Shown: one piece after another, positions 34,541-43,705 of the stretch
How positions within the stretch are numbered: position 1 is the first letter of the stretch
How the letters are laid out: each line of letters begins with the position of its first letter
From: Salipiger bermudensis
GTDB lineage: Bacteria > Pseudomonadota > Alphaproteobacteria > Rhodobacterales > Rhodobacteraceae
DNA length: 64,000 nt
Assembly (NCBI RefSeq): GCF_020171625.1
Contig: NZ_JAIUZY010000007.1
Coordinates: 1 to 64,000, forward strand
Direction: 5' to 3'
Notes under the pieces: generated by a model
Told to the model about the DNA's origin: nothing
The model's input: the letters and a program-made list of their open reading frames with translations, nothing else
Database searches by the model: none
Made by a program: the position numbers and the translations under genes

Positions 34541-34881
34541 TGGTCGAGCCTCGCGCTGCCGGTGATCTCAATCCACTGCCGCCGCTTGACCTCTTTCAGC
34601 CCGACGATGTCGAACGTGAGCCCCTCGCTGGTCAGCCGATCCTTTGGCGTGATGCCCGCGATAAATGGCGACCAGCGCACCCGGAAACGCGACATGAGGC
34701 TCGACGCCACCTCACCGGCGCGCCATCGCTCGCCGTCCGAGACGTCCGAACGGCTGGCCGGCACGGGCTCACCGTGAACCTCGAACGATCCAGTCTCCGA
34801 CGTGAAACCGTCATCGTCTCCATCGCGGCGCAGAAACTGCACCTCTCGGTCGAGATCGCTCCACCGAAGATCACTCACCAT
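34537..34881 (-). CDS. head closure / head-tail adaptor protein
   Basis: 114 residues. WSDLDREVQFLRRDGDDDGFTSETGSFEVHGEPVPASRSDVSDGERWRAGEVASSLMSRFRVRWSPFIAGITPKDRLTSEGLTFDIVGLKEVKRRQWIEITG has the SPP1 gp16-like adaptor pattern (RFRVRW, I-T-x-x-D-R-L, F-D-I-V-G). Plugs the head after DNA packing. Confidence 0.87.
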   Translation of the reverse strand: MVSDLRWSDLDREVQFLRRDGDDDGFTSETGSFEVHGEPVPASRSDVSDGERWRAGEVASSLMSRFRVRWSPFIAGITPKDRLTSEGLTFDIVGLKEVKRRQWIEITGSARLDQ

Positions 34882-35453
34882 CCCGCCACCCGACGGTTTC
34901 CGAAGACCTTGCGCATCTCCCCCACGTCCATCGGCGTGCCTTGATCGTAGGCCACGCCGATCATGTGGATGATCGCGTTCTGATCGTCAGCCCGCGGCGC
35001 GAGCAAAGAGACCTCGTCGCCCCCCCCTAGCGGAAGATCGTATCCCGCCGAGAAGTCCACCCGCACCGGCGCGGGCCTGTCCGACAGCGCGGGCAGACCA
35101 GCATCACGATCAAGGCCGACAGACCAGAATGGCGCCGACTCGGTGACATACCAGGATGCGGCATCGTAGGTCTGCTCGACATGCTCCGCGTCAAGATAGG
35201 TGATCGCGGTGACCTCGCGGAGCGGCAGAACCGGCAGACGGGCCGGGAAGAGCCAGCCATCCAGCGCAATGCTGAAATCCGTGGGCTGCATCACGCGGCC
35301 AGTAAAATCCTCGTAGCGCGCCATCTCGGCGCGGACCAGATGCGTCAGCCGCGCGTCGTCTGCGTCGCCGCTGACACGCAACGCCGCCTTCAGGACGTCG
35401 AGCTCGACCACGAGACCTTGAGGATTGCTTCGCTTGACCAACATCCGGCTCAC
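34875..35453 (-). CDS. head-tail connector protein (HK97 gp6-like)
   Basis: 192 residues. VVELDVLKAALRVSGDADDARLTHLVRAEMARYEDFTGRVMQPTDFSIALDGWLFPARLPVLPLREVTAITYLD is the pattern of gp6-like adaptor proteins that form a ring under the portal. C-terminal PMDVGEMRKVFGNRRVAGW. Overlaps the adaptor gene by 7 bp and the next small gene by 4 bp. Confidence 0.85.
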   Translation of the reverse strand: MSRMLVKRSNPQGLVVELDVLKAALRVSGDADDARLTHLVRAEMARYEDFTGRVMQPTDFSIALDGWLFPARLPVLPLREVTAITYLDAEHVEQTYDAASWYVTESAPFWSVGLDRDAGLPALSDRPAPVRVDFSAGYDLPLGGGDEVSLLAPRADDQNAIIHMIGVAYDQGTPMDVGEMRKVFGNRRVAGW

Positions 35454-35644
35454 TTCGCCGCCTTGTTCTTCGGCGCCGTCACGGCCTTATTCTTCGGCGC
35501 CGGCTCTGCCTTCGCCTCAGACTTCGCTTTCTCAAGGACGCCACTATCGACGAGGTGCGCAACATCGCCCTCACGCGCCTCGCGCTCGTCACCTTCGTCA
35601 TACCATTTGTCGCCCTGATGCGGGCGCAGGACCGTGAACTTCAT
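35450..35644 (-). CDS. small hypothetical head-region protein
   Basis: 64 residues: FTVLRPHQGDKWYDEGDEREAREGDVAHLVDSGVLEKAKS, then a basic tail with a repeated APKNKA motif. Proteins of this shape lie between the capsid and connector genes in many HK97-type phages. Function unknown. Confidence 0.65.
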   Translation of the reverse strand: MKFTVLRPHQGDKWYDEGDEREAREGDVAHLVDSGVLEKAKSEAKAEPAPKNKAVTAPKNKAAK

Positions 35645-35709
35645 GGGTCAATCCTCCATCGGCTTACTGAGAGGGCGGGGAACCCCGCCCTCCTGAGAAA
35701 GCCGAAGCC

Positions 35710-36912
35710 TTATGCGACGAAGCCGAGATCGCCGTAGATGAAGGCCTCGGGGCGGTAGACCGCCAGGGCGAGGCGCTCTTCGGCGAGCAGGGTCACCATG
35801 TTGTTGGTGAAATCCTTGTCGACGTAGCCGGCCTCGACCCGGGCATCCCAGCGGTCGAAAATCTGCGCGCCGAGCTTGAAGGCGCCGGTCAGGAACTTGT
35901 CGACGCCCATGGCCTGGGTCGGCACCACCGGCAGACCCCAGAGGGTCGGCGAGAGCGTGCCCTGCGGGTTGCCGATGATGTAGCGGCCCTCGCTGTCCTT
36001 GGTCAGCTCGATGCGCGCCCAGTCGATCGGGTTCATCACGTGGCCGGTCGCCGGATACTCGGCCAGCGCCGCCTGCAGCATTGCGAGACGCATGGTGTCG
36101 ATGGCGGTCGCGCCGGCCGGCGTGAACGCCGCCGAGTATGCGGTCGCGTTGACCACCAGGCCAGACAGGTTCTGCCCACTGCCGTCTCCGTTCAGGAGCT
36201 GGTTCTCCTCGGCGTAGGACAGGCCGTAGATCAGGCGCTGGTCGATCATCGAGCGCAGGAAGGACACATCGTCGAGCGCCTGCCGGCTGGCCTTCATCCA
36301 GTGCGCGATCACCTTCGCGGACGAGCTCTTCAGGTCGAGCTTGATGTCCGACTGCGGCTTGGTCGCGCCCTCGGCCACCGGCGCTGCGTTGTTGTTAAAA
36401 CCGGTCTCCTGCACGTACTCGATGGTGTTGCCATCCATACGGCCCTGCGAGAGCAGGTCGCGCACCGTCATGCGGCGCTGCGCCTGCTCCTGCACGCCCG
36501 GAAGGCGGGTCGGCGCGGCGCCGTCGCCGACGGAGCCATCGGCATCGGTGGTGAGCGTCGTGAGGTCTGCCTTGACCCGCAGATCGGCCTTGCCGCTGCT
36601 CGGACCGCTCTCGAGCCAGGCCTTGACCCGCTCATCCTCGACGAAGCGCTGGCCGAGCGACTTGCGCTCTTCCTGGTCACCATCGCCGCGGCGCGCCATC
36701 TTCTGCTCGAGCTCGGTCATCTGGCCGGTGATCTCGTTCATCTTCAGAAGCGCCTCGTCGGCGGTTTCCTTGATCTTGGAGCTCAGCTCTTCGCCGGACT
36801 TGGCCTTGCCAAGCGCTTCCTCGGCGATGGCCTTGACCTCGTTGATCGACTTCTCGTGCGTAGCCTTCATCTCGGCGGCAAGCTGCTCCGCCGTTTTCTT
36901 ATCTCCCGACAT
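35710..36912 (-). CDS. major capsid protein (HK97 fold)
   Basis: 400 residues. N-terminal ~110 residues form a charged coiled-coil scaffold (delta) domain (EQLAAEMKATHEKSINEVKAIAEEAL...QMTELEQKMARRGDGDQEE), removed by the protease in this phage type. The mature part has the P-loop and A-domain signatures: VQETGFNNNAAPVAEGATKPQSDIKLDLKSSSAKVIAHWMKASRQALDD, LSYAEENQLLNGDGSGQNLSGLV, DWARIELTKDSEGRYIIGNPQG. Placed after the protease gene as expected. Confidence 0.93.
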   Translation of the reverse strand: MSGDKKTAEQLAAEMKATHEKSINEVKAIAEEALGKAKSGEELSSKIKETADEALLKMNEITGQMTELEQKMARRGDGDQEERKSLGQRFVEDERVKAWLESGPSSGKADLRVKADLTTLTTDADGSVGDGAAPTRLPGVQEQAQRRMTVRDLLSQGRMDGNTIEYVQETGFNNNAAPVAEGATKPQSDIKLDLKSSSAKVIAHWMKASRQALDDVSFLRSMIDQRLIYGLSYAEENQLLNGDGSGQNLSGLVVNATAYSAAFTPAGATAIDTMRLAMLQAALAEYPATGHVMNPIDWARIELTKDSEGRYIIGNPQGTLSPTLWGLPVVPTQAMGVDKFLTGAFKLGAQIFDRWDARVEAGYVDKDFTNNMVTLLAEERLALAVYRPEAFIYGDLGFVA

Positions 36913-36941
36913 GGGAACCTCCGATTTTTAGGGGTTGGCCT

Positions 36942-37619
36942 TCAGGCCGTCATGGCGCGCAGAAATGCGAGCCCATCATCCGCGTCGGCAGGTTCCCCCT
37001 GCCCTTTCAGGTGGACGCGCGCGGCACGCTCCGCCTGCGAGTTCGAGAGCCCCAAGGACCCCTTGAGCAGCTGCTCGAACTCCCGCTCAGTGAGCCGGTC
37101 CCCGGCCTTGAGCTTTTCCGTGATCTCGTGAACCGCTTTCGCGGCCTTGACGCTGGCGATGGTGGCGTTCTCGTTGGCGCCGATCGAGACCACCGACACC
37201 TCGAGCAGATCGAGCTTCTCCAGCGTCCAGACATGGGTGTCGGTATCGACCGAATACTCGCGGATCCGGTAGCCGATCGAGAGGCCGTCGATGTCGCCTT
37301 CCTTGAGAAGCGCATAGGCCTCTTTGGCCTGCTGCACGCCCATGTTCAGTTTGCCGACCATCAGCAGACCGTGGTCGTCCTCTTCGGCCTCGAGCCACTT
37401 GCCGATCGGGCGGCTGGCGTCGTGCTGCCAGAACATCTTCGGCATCGTGCCCTTCGCGCGGTGGTCGGCCAGGCTTTCAAGGAAGGCCCCCTCGGCGACG
37501 ACATCGCCATAGCTGTCCGGCTCACCGCCGAAGGTCGAGCCGTACCCCTCGAACTCTCCGGTCTCCTTCAGCGCCTTGATCTCGAGGATCGGGTTGGCAA
37601 CCTTATTGATCGGGTCCAT
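36942..37619 (-). CDS. prohead protease (HK97 family U35)
   Basis: 225 residues from the ATG at 37619. Serine protease that matures the capsid: EGYGSTFGGEPDSYGDVVAEGAF, FWQHDASRPIGKW with the catalytic His, and GDIDGLSIGYR with the catalytic Ser. The C-terminal third is charged and probably self-cleaved. Its start overlaps the portal end by 17 bp. Confidence 0.92.
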   Translation of the reverse strand: MDPINKVANPILEIKALKETGEFEGYGSTFGGEPDSYGDVVAEGAFLESLADHRAKGTMPKMFWQHDASRPIGKWLEAEEDDHGLLMVGKLNMGVQQAKEAYALLKEGDIDGLSIGYRIREYSVDTDTHVWTLEKLDLLEVSVVSIGANENATIASVKAAKAVHEITEKLKAGDRLTEREFEQLLKGSLGLSNSQAERAARVHLKGQGEPADADDGLAFLRAMTA

Positions 37620-38832
37620 CGCCTGTCTCCATGTTCGAACCTGCTTCGGTGATCGGCACGTTCTGCATCTGCAGCCGCGGCACATCCCCGCCCGCCACCG
37701 GGCCGAGGTTCTCGCGCTGGCGCACCTCGTTGATCGTCAGCCAGCCGTTGCTGAGGCCCGACTGGTAGAACTTCGAGCGGCTCGCGCTGTCCCCGCGCAG
37801 CAGCCCCTCAATATTGAATTCGACGTACATGCCCCGCGCCCGCTCCGCTGCCGTGAGCAGTTGCTTGTTCACCGCCTGCTCGATCCTCTTGAGGCGGCGG
37901 CGCAGGGTGAACTTCTGAAAGGCGAGCGTCTGCTGCTCGAGACCGGTGCCCCAGCTGCTGCTCTTCTCGGTGTGTCCGACCATGTGCGGCGGCACGCCGA
38001 AGAAGCGGCAGATCTCCTCGACCGAGAAGCGCCGACTTTCCAGCATCTGCGCGTCCTCGGGGTTGATGGTAAAGGGCACCCATTGGGTGTCGCCCTCGAG
38101 GACCATCGGGCGGCCAGCGTTCTGCGCACCGACGAACTTATCGACGAGCTTGGTCTCGGCAAGCTCGCGCTTCTCGGTGCTGAGCCAGTCCTTGAACGAG
38201 AGAGCGCCCGAGGGCCGCATGCCATTCTTGAAGGTGGTCGATGCCGCCCGGTCAACCGCGCGCGAGAGCCCGAAGGCCTGCCGCCCGAAGTGCAGCGTCG
38301 ACATGCCGCCAAGGGGGTTTCCGCCGAAGCCTCGGATGTGCAGCACACCGTCATCCGTACGCTCATACTGCTGCCCCTGCTCGGTCCAGCGGTACTGCAG
38401 CGCCCCGTTCGCCAGGCGGCGTACCGTCACCAAGTCCGGGCGGATCGGCACGAGGGACAGTATCTTGCCTTGGTCGTTCACCTCCTTCGCCGCGTAGGCG
38501 TTGCCCCAGAGCTCGAGCGAGGCGGCGATGAACTCCCAGAAATCGAGCGCCGTCTGGTCGAAGTTCGGGCTGTCGTGCAGCAGCCGGAAGAGCGCGTGAT
38601 CGCGCGCCACCTCCCGCCCTTCGCTACCCGCGCTGTAGGTCATCATCGGCAGCGAGCCGATCGTGCCCGCCAGCAGGTTCGTGCAGGCCCAGACCGCAGA
38701 GAGGCCAAGCACGGTGCTGTCGCTGACCACCTCGCCGCTGTCGGCGACCTGCGCTGAGGGGCGCCAGCTCTCGGCCTCGGTCAGCGACACCGGGCGCACG
38801 AGCGCCGACTTGATCCATTGCGTCAGTTTCAA
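37603..38832 (-). CDS. portal protein (HK97 family)
   Basis: 409 residues. Motifs of phage portals: VSDSTVLGLSAVWACTNLLAGTIGSLPMMTYS, HALFRLLHDSPNF, ELWGNAYAAKEV, VLHIRGFGGNPLGGMS, EEICRFFGVPPHMVGHTEKSSSWGTGLEQQTLAFQKFTLRRRLKRIEQAVNKQLL and the C-terminal NGWLTINEVRQRENLGPVAGGD. Overlaps terL by 4 bp. Forms the DNA entry vertex. Confidence 0.94.
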   Translation of the reverse strand: MKLTQWIKSALVRPVSLTEAESWRPSAQVADSGEVVSDSTVLGLSAVWACTNLLAGTIGSLPMMTYSAGSEGREVARDHALFRLLHDSPNFDQTALDFWEFIAASLELWGNAYAAKEVNDQGKILSLVPIRPDLVTVRRLANGALQYRWTEQGQQYERTDDGVLHIRGFGGNPLGGMSTLHFGRQAFGLSRAVDRAASTTFKNGMRPSGALSFKDWLSTEKRELAETKLVDKFVGAQNAGRPMVLEGDTQWVPFTINPEDAQMLESRRFSVEEICRFFGVPPHMVGHTEKSSSWGTGLEQQTLAFQKFTLRRRLKRIEQAVNKQLLTAAERARGMYVEFNIEGLLRGDSASRSKFYQSGLSNGWLTINEVRQRENLGPVAGGDVPRLQMQNVPITEAGSNMETGDGPDQ

Positions 38833-40523
38833 GTCGAGGCCTCCAATGCGGCGAAATAGTCATCCATCCGCGCTGGCGCGGTCGGGTTCAGGCTCATAAG
38901 CCAGACAGCATTGAAGAGTGCCATCAGCGGGTCGATCTTGCCCGAGCCGCTGACCGCCTTGGTGACCACCACGGCGTTGCCCTTCATCTCGGTCTTCGCG
39001 TTCCCCACGCACCAGGTCATCAGCGCCTGCTCTGCGTGCTTCATTGAGCCGTCGTAGAGCTTGCGCTCTGTGCCCTTGATCGCCCCGTTAAGGCGGTAGC
39101 CCTGGCTAACCGGCACGAGCATCTCAGTCGGAATGCCGTCGAGCTCGAGCGCGTCGACGATCGCCGCCACCCCTTCCGGGTCGAGCCCGACAGCGGCCTT
39201 CTGCGGCAGCACCCCGGCGCGGTGCAGGTCGCCCACCAGCGCCACCAGTTCCTCGACGTCCTGCGTTGGCGTCTCGCAGATCACCATCTCGCCGGCCTTC
39301 TCGAAATCGCGCAGGATCGGTGCGATCTTCTTGCGCCGCTCGAGCGCCACCGGATGCACCCAAGCCTTTGACCAGCTGAGCCAGCGCCGCGTGTGCCGCT
39401 CGCGGCCGAGCACGGTCAGCCCCAGAAGGTCATCCATGCCGCCGCCGTCGATCCCGGCCACGCAGACCTCAGAGCGCCGGATCAGCTCGGCAAGCGTGAG
39501 ACCAGGCAGCACCGCCTCCTCCCAGTGGTCGGCCCCGATCCACCGGTCATTATGCAGGCCCATCCCGATCTGGATGTTGAGGTGCTGCGAGGCCCAGATG
39601 ATCTCGGCCTCGATGCCCTCCTGCCGCCGCGCGGCGTATTGGTCCTTAAGGATCGGCAGGTTCACCGAGAGCCCGAGGTTCGGCGTTACCATCGGCCAGA
39701 GCGCTGGGTCGCGCCAGGGCTTATCCTTGGCGAGCTGGATGCGCTCGGGGAACTCGTAAAGCACGGGCAGCATCCGGACACCCTCGGTGATCTGGCCATC
39801 ACGGATGCCGCGGGCGAACTCGAGCTTGGTCTTGAACACGCCCATCGGCGGCACGTCCGACTGGGTCGTGATGTAGACCAGCAGCGCGTGCGGGTTCGTC
39901 ACCATGCCGCCCGTGATCTGAGCGATCACTCGGTCGGCGTAGGATCGTGCGGCGATGATGTGCAGCTCGTCGATAATCGTGAGCGCCGGGATTTCGCCCG
40001 TGACCACGCCCATGTCGAAGGTCTTCACCGCCAGCGTCGCGCCGGTCTTGATCCGCGTGATCGTCTTCAGGTGCTCCTGCACGTGGAAGATCGCGGCGAG
40101 CTTGGGGTTCGCTTTGATCATCCCGTGCGCCTGGTCGAAGCACCGCTGCGCCACGTTTTGCGTTGGCCCGAGGATCAGCATCTGCGCGTTGGGTCGTTCC
40201 CAGAGCAGCAGCGCGGTGAGCCCCAGCGCCGCCGAGTATGTCGTCTTTGAGTTCTTCTTCGGCACCAGCGCGAAGACCTCGTTGACCAGCGGCAGGCCGG
40301 TCTCCGGATCCTCAGAGCCGAAGGAAGCGCGCACGATGTCGCGGAACCAGTCACCCGCGGCCTCGGCCAGCCGCGGCTGGCCCGGCACGTCCGGAAGCTG
40401 CAGCCCGTTGAAGAAGTTCACCGCACGGGTCGCCCGGGCCTTGTTCACCGGCAGCGCCGCGATCGGCGCCTCACCGCGCCGAAGCTTCTCCTCCCAGTCA
40501 GGACACGCGAAGTCGAACGCCAT
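38829..40523 (-). CDS. terminase large subunit
   Basis: 564 residues. N-terminal ATPase with Walker A-like VPKKNSKTT, a Walker B region LTIIDELHI, and coupling motif YITTQSD; C-terminal RNase-H-like nuclease with acidic residues (VAGIDGGGMDDLLGLTVL; AAVGLDPEGVAAIVDAL). Typical Terminase_1/HK97 type. Drives DNA packaging through the portal. Four bases after terS. Confidence 0.94.
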   Translation of the reverse strand: MAFDFACPDWEEKLRRGEAPIAALPVNKARATRAVNFFNGLQLPDVPGQPRLAEAAGDWFRDIVRASFGSEDPETGLPLVNEVFALVPKKNSKTTYSAALGLTALLLWERPNAQMLILGPTQNVAQRCFDQAHGMIKANPKLAAIFHVQEHLKTITRIKTGATLAVKTFDMGVVTGEIPALTIIDELHIIAARSYADRVIAQITGGMVTNPHALLVYITTQSDVPPMGVFKTKLEFARGIRDGQITEGVRMLPVLYEFPERIQLAKDKPWRDPALWPMVTPNLGLSVNLPILKDQYAARRQEGIEAEIIWASQHLNIQIGMGLHNDRWIGADHWEEAVLPGLTLAELIRRSEVCVAGIDGGGMDDLLGLTVLGRERHTRRWLSWSKAWVHPVALERRKKIAPILRDFEKAGEMVICETPTQDVEELVALVGDLHRAGVLPQKAAVGLDPEGVAAIVDALELDGIPTEMLVPVSQGYRLNGAIKGTERKLYDGSMKHAEQALMTWCVGNAKTEMKGNAVVVTKAVSGSGKIDPLMALFNAVWLMSLNPTAPARMDDYFAALEAST

Positions 40524-40526
40524 GGC

Positions 40527-41009
40527 TTAGTGCCTGGTCTCGTTGTCGAAGAGCGTGTCGAGCTCCTCCTCGGCCTGCATCGCCGCGGCGCGGGTGATTT
40601 CCTTCTTGCCCTTCGGCGCGGACCGTCCGGCAGCCTCGGCCTCACGCCGGTAGCGCGCGTCGAGTTCCGCCTGGTGCTCCCGCTCGAGGATCTGCCGCAA
40701 CTCCTTCATTGCCGAAACGTTGCCGCCATCGGCGGCCTTCTGCAGCTGAAGCAGGTTCTTCGCCCTTGCCTCTGCCAGCGCCATCTCCCGCGCGTTGGCC
40801 CGGTTGATTTTGCCGTTTTGAAAATAATGCTTCCGAAGCGTCGGCGCCGAGATACCCATCTCCTCTGCGATCCGCGCAAGGCTCAAACCTGACAACAGCA
40901 ACGTCCTGACTTTGTTCGCATTTTCCGCACTCGGCAGATGCTCATTGCGCCCCGGCTCTCCGCGTTTCGGGTTGATCGGATCACCGAGCAGATCAAATTC
41001 CAGAGCCAT
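40527..41009 (-). CDS. terminase small subunit
   Basis: 160 residues. N-terminal helix-turn-helix (ANKVRTLLLSGLSLARIAEEMGISAPTLRKHYF) for DNA recognition, then a long oligomerising coiled coil (EMALAEARAKNLLQLQKAADGGNVSAMKELRQILERE) and an acidic C-terminus that would contact the large subunit. Directly before terL. Confidence 0.9.
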   Translation of the reverse strand: MALEFDLLGDPINPKRGEPGRNEHLPSAENANKVRTLLLSGLSLARIAEEMGISAPTLRKHYFQNGKINRANAREMALAEARAKNLLQLQKAADGGNVSAMKELRQILEREHQAELDARYRREAEAAGRSAPKGKKEITRAAAMQAEEELDTLFDNETRH

Positions 41010-41201
41010 GAGAAAAAATCTCCGCGTGAGGGGAGCGCGGGTCTTCGGCCGCGCAGGTTCTAAACTTTTGCCTCACCCCCCCGATCAGTGGGGGCGGGCC
41101 CGGAGGCAGCACCGCTCTGGCCCACCCGAATGATCAGGCTGGACACGACGCGGTGCCGCCGCCCATCCTCACGCTGTTGGAATCAGTGAGGAAATCTTTG
41201 A
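41010..41201. other. non-coding region before terS, candidate cos site
   Basis: About 190 bases between divergent genes. It contains CACCCCCC-GATCA-GTGGGGG, a possible hairpin, at about 41073-41092. HK97-type phages carry cos just before terS, so this is the likely place for packaging initiation. I cannot point to the cut position. Confidence 0.35.
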
Positions 41202-41462
41202 ATGACATCCGAATACACGCGCGAGCTTCACGCTCTGATCACCGACTCATCGCGTCTTGCGGCACAAACCCACGCGCAGGCGACGTTCAACGCCCACATT
41301 CTTCTTGTCAAAGCGCTGATGTCGAAGGGCATCCTGTCAAAGGAAGACGTGGCCGAGATGGCTGCGATTCTAACCGATGCCGCCGTCGAAACACCCGCCG
41401 AGCTCGAAGACAGGAAGGAAGCCTACCAGTCAGCCGCTATTGCCTTGCTTGAGCTTGAGTGA
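41202..41462 (+). CDS. small hypothetical phage protein on the opposite strand
   Basis: 86 residues: MTSEYTRELHALITDSSRLAAQTHAQATFNAHILLVKALMSKGILSKEDVAEMAAILTDAAVETPAELEDRKEAYQSAAIALLELE. Helical and well formed, likely real although antisense to the late operon and overlapping the end of the next gene by 33 bp. Function unknown. Confidence 0.6.
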   Translation: MTSEYTRELHALITDSSRLAAQTHAQATFNAHILLVKALMSKGILSKEDVAEMAAILTDAAVETPAELEDRKEAYQSAAIALLELE

Positions 41463-41873
41463 GGACTGCAACTCCCGGTCTCGACGTACCCGCTCCACCT
41501 CAGCTCTGAGGAACTCGGTGTCGCCACCTACATTCGTTTGGAGCAACCCAAGCGCGTCCGATGGCGCCCGGATCACAGCTTGGGCCCAGACCCTGAAGCC
41601 GTCCTTCTCCCAGAAACTGACCAGCAGCTTACCGTTGGCGAACTCGATGCGGCGCTGGTCAGGGGGGAGCGCCTTCGCGCCGTCGAAATCGCGCTCATCC
41701 AGACGCTCCACGAAGTCGATGCAGACCGGCACGGTCAGCACCCAACCTGCGAGCCGGATCAGCGCCATCGCCAGGCGCGTGCGCAGCGCGAAACCTCTGC
41801 CCACCGAGATGCGCAGTGATAGGTTCGACATCACATCACGTGATGTCAGGCTCAGTTGCCGGACGTCAGCCAT
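41430..41873 (-). CDS. hypothetical phage protein
   Basis: 147 residues from 41873 (MADVRQLSLTSRDVMSNLSLRISVGRGFALRTRLAMALIRLAGWVLTVPVCIDF). It includes a moderately hydrophobic helix (LAMALIRLAGWVLTVPVC) and a C-terminal charged helix. Starts 22 bp inside the HNH gene end, so translationally linked. Not recognised. Confidence 0.55.
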   Translation of the reverse strand: MADVRQLSLTSRDVMSNLSLRISVGRGFALRTRLAMALIRLAGWVLTVPVCIDFVERLDERDFDGAKALPPDQRRIEFANGKLLVSFWEKDGFRVWAQAVIRAPSDALGLLQTNVGGDTEFLRAEVERVRRDRELQSSLKLKQGNSG

Positions 41874-42232
41874 TCTGCTTTCTCCTGTCTCTGCTTCTCG
41901 CTGTCGTGCCACGCCTTGCTGACCGCCTGCAGGTTCTCCGGATCGAAGAACAGGTCGGGGTCACCACGGTGCGGCGTCTTGTGATCGACCACCGGGCTGT
42001 TCGGCGCCGGGGCCTTGCCGGTCAATCGCACGCCCGTCTGCTGACACACGAAGCCGTCGCGCTTGAGCACCACAAGCCGAAGCCGCTTCCACCTCGCGGT
42101 GTTGTAGAGTGATCGGCCGGGCATGAGGTCTGCCCGCTGCTTCGATCGCTCAGCTTCGGTGACCGGCGCCGCCAGGCGCGTTGGCTGACGCCCAAGGCGC
42201 CCACCGACGCCTCGCCCGCTCAATCTTCCCAT
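41852..42232 (-). CDS. HNH endonuclease
   Basis: 126 residues from 42232. YNTARWKRLRLVVLKRDGFVCQQTGV, then VVDHKTPHRGDPDLFFDPENLQAVSKAWHDSEKQR: the H-N-H residues (DHK, N of PENLQAV, and H of WHDS) are present. Phage HNH enzymes next to terminase assist specific cutting during packaging in HK97-type phages. It lies upstream of terS, separated by two hypothetical genes. Confidence 0.88.
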   Translation of the reverse strand: MGRLSGRGVGGRLGRQPTRLAAPVTEAERSKQRADLMPGRSLYNTARWKRLRLVVLKRDGFVCQQTGVRLTGKAPAPNSPVVDHKTPHRGDPDLFFDPENLQAVSKAWHDSEKQRQEKAEWLTSGN

Positions 42233-42328
42233 GGATTTACCCGCTGGACACAAAAGCGCCCGGCAGCAGGGTCTCTGCTCCGGGCGCGGTTCGGTTCGCT
42301 GGCAAGATGTCAACGATCCTACATTTGG

Positions 42329-42994
42329 TCAAGAGGATTTCCGCCAAGGCGCGGACGGGGGCATCTGATCCGTCACGTCGAAGCCCGTCAAATCGCAGCC
42401 CAAGAGGAAGGTGGACTGCAGCTCCAGGAGTGCAGACCACCACTGCAGCCACCCTCTCCGCATCCGCGCCTGCTCAGCCGCGGTGCCGGTGAAGACGACA
42501 CGGCAGCAATACCCATCGTCACGGCCAAGCTGATGAGAAGGCCAACGACCGAGCCCGTCCCAGATCGACTTCTCTGCGAACCGGCCCCGCCAATGGCATT
42601 TCCACGCGACGGGCTCGCAACGAGAGACGACGCCCTGCCCCCAATCCGGGACGCGACCTTGCCGCGCCAACTCGGCGATCCAGACCGCCATGCGCCGCCC
42701 GCCGCAGCCCTCGGGCAAACTCGAAACCGCCGAGGCCACGAGGTCCGCATCCGGATGCGGCTCAGAGCGCCCGCCGCCATCGATCGAGCAGCCGAGGTTC
42801 GCCCGCTGCATCATCACCCATTCCATCGACACGCCAGGCCGCTCGCCCGCAGCACTGGCCAGCTCGTCGAAGTCCAGCGACACACGCTCCGACTGGAACG
42901 CCCAGACCAGCAGATCCCAGATCGCGACCGGCGTCTTGCCGGCCCTACCCGGACGCACGCGAGGAACTCGGAATTGCGCACCCATCACGCTCAT
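42329..42994 (-). CDS. hypothetical phage protein
   Basis: 221 residues. VAIWDLLVWAFQSERVSLDFDELASAAGERPGVSMEWVMMQRANLGCSIDGGGRSEPHPDADLVASAVSSLPEGCGGRRMAVWIAELARQGRVPDWG, then a cysteine-containing GYCCRVVFTGT. Conserved look, no recognised domain. ATGA overlap with the preceding gene. Probably early or replication-linked by position. Confidence 0.6.
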   Translation of the reverse strand: MSVMGAQFRVPRVRPGRAGKTPVAIWDLLVWAFQSERVSLDFDELASAAGERPGVSMEWVMMQRANLGCSIDGGGRSEPHPDADLVASAVSSLPEGCGGRRMAVWIAELARQGRVPDWGQGVVSRCEPVAWKCHWRGRFAEKSIWDGLGRWPSHQLGRDDGYCCRVVFTGTAAEQARMRRGWLQWWSALLELQSTFLLGCDLTGFDVTDQMPPSAPWRKSS

Positions 42995-43581
42995 GCCGCG
43001 CCCTGCCCTTGCTCAGGCAGCAGCCCCATCGCCCGCGCCTCGAGCTTGGCGTACCAAGCCAGCCACTGCCGATCGTCCTGGTCAGCCACGCCCCGGCGCA
43101 CCCGATCCTCGCGCACCCGCTTGTCGCTTTCGTGCTCGGCGGCGCGTTCCCGAATCCGGCGCCAGTCACCATCGTGCAACGGCGGACGCTTGAGCGCGGT
43201 CAGGAACTGGAACTCCGCGACCAGCGTGCCCTCTTCCAGCGCCTGCGGCCCGCGGGCCGAACCGAACCAGCTTGCGATCACCGGGATCTCTTCGAGCGGG
43301 CGCGGAGCGACGGCCTCGGCCAGTGGCGTGATCGTCGCCATGCGCGGCCAGCCCCGGCGGTCCTTGCCCTCGCCCTTGGTCTTGAGGAACTCGCGGAGCC
43401 GCTCGAGCTGCTCGTCGCTGAGGTAGGCGAGCCCATCGGCGAGATCGACGAGGAACTTGCCATGCTTCTCCTCGGTCACGTTGCCCGGCTTGCGGAAGCC
43501 CCACTCGCTCAGTGGATGGATCAGGATGCGGCGCACGCGGTCACGCTTGGTCTCGGCCTTGGTGGTCTGCTCATCCGTCAT
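42991..43581 (-). CDS. hypothetical phage protein
   Basis: 196 residues from 43581 (AAGGGGG ribosome site). IHPLSEWGFRKPGNVTEEKHGKFLVDLADGLAYLSDEQLERLREFLKTKG, then WPRMATITPLAEAVAPRPLEEIPVIASWFGSARG and a long charged helix with DRQWLAWYAKLEARAMG. Perhaps a replication-associated helicase-loader-like protein given its place after the DUF1376-like gene, but no motif proves it. Confidence 0.6.
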   Translation of the reverse strand: MTDEQTTKAETKRDRVRRILIHPLSEWGFRKPGNVTEEKHGKFLVDLADGLAYLSDEQLERLREFLKTKGEGKDRRGWPRMATITPLAEAVAPRPLEEIPVIASWFGSARGPQALEEGTLVAEFQFLTALKRPPLHDGDWRRIRERAAEHESDKRVREDRVRRGVADQDDRQWLAWYAKLEARAMGLLPEQGQGAA

Positions 43582-43705
43582 GACCGGCCCCCTTCTCAGC
43601 AAAGCTGCGCGACGGACTTATCCACAGCCTGCACGGTCGGATCGAAGTGCGACGGTTTTCTCCTGTCTTTTTCTTTTTCATTTCTTTCTCCTTTCCTCTC
43701 ATGCA

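Noticed and set aside
41833-41846. Palindrome ACATCACGTGATGT
   Set aside because: Lies inside a coding sequence and is a single copy as far as I can see; likely chance.
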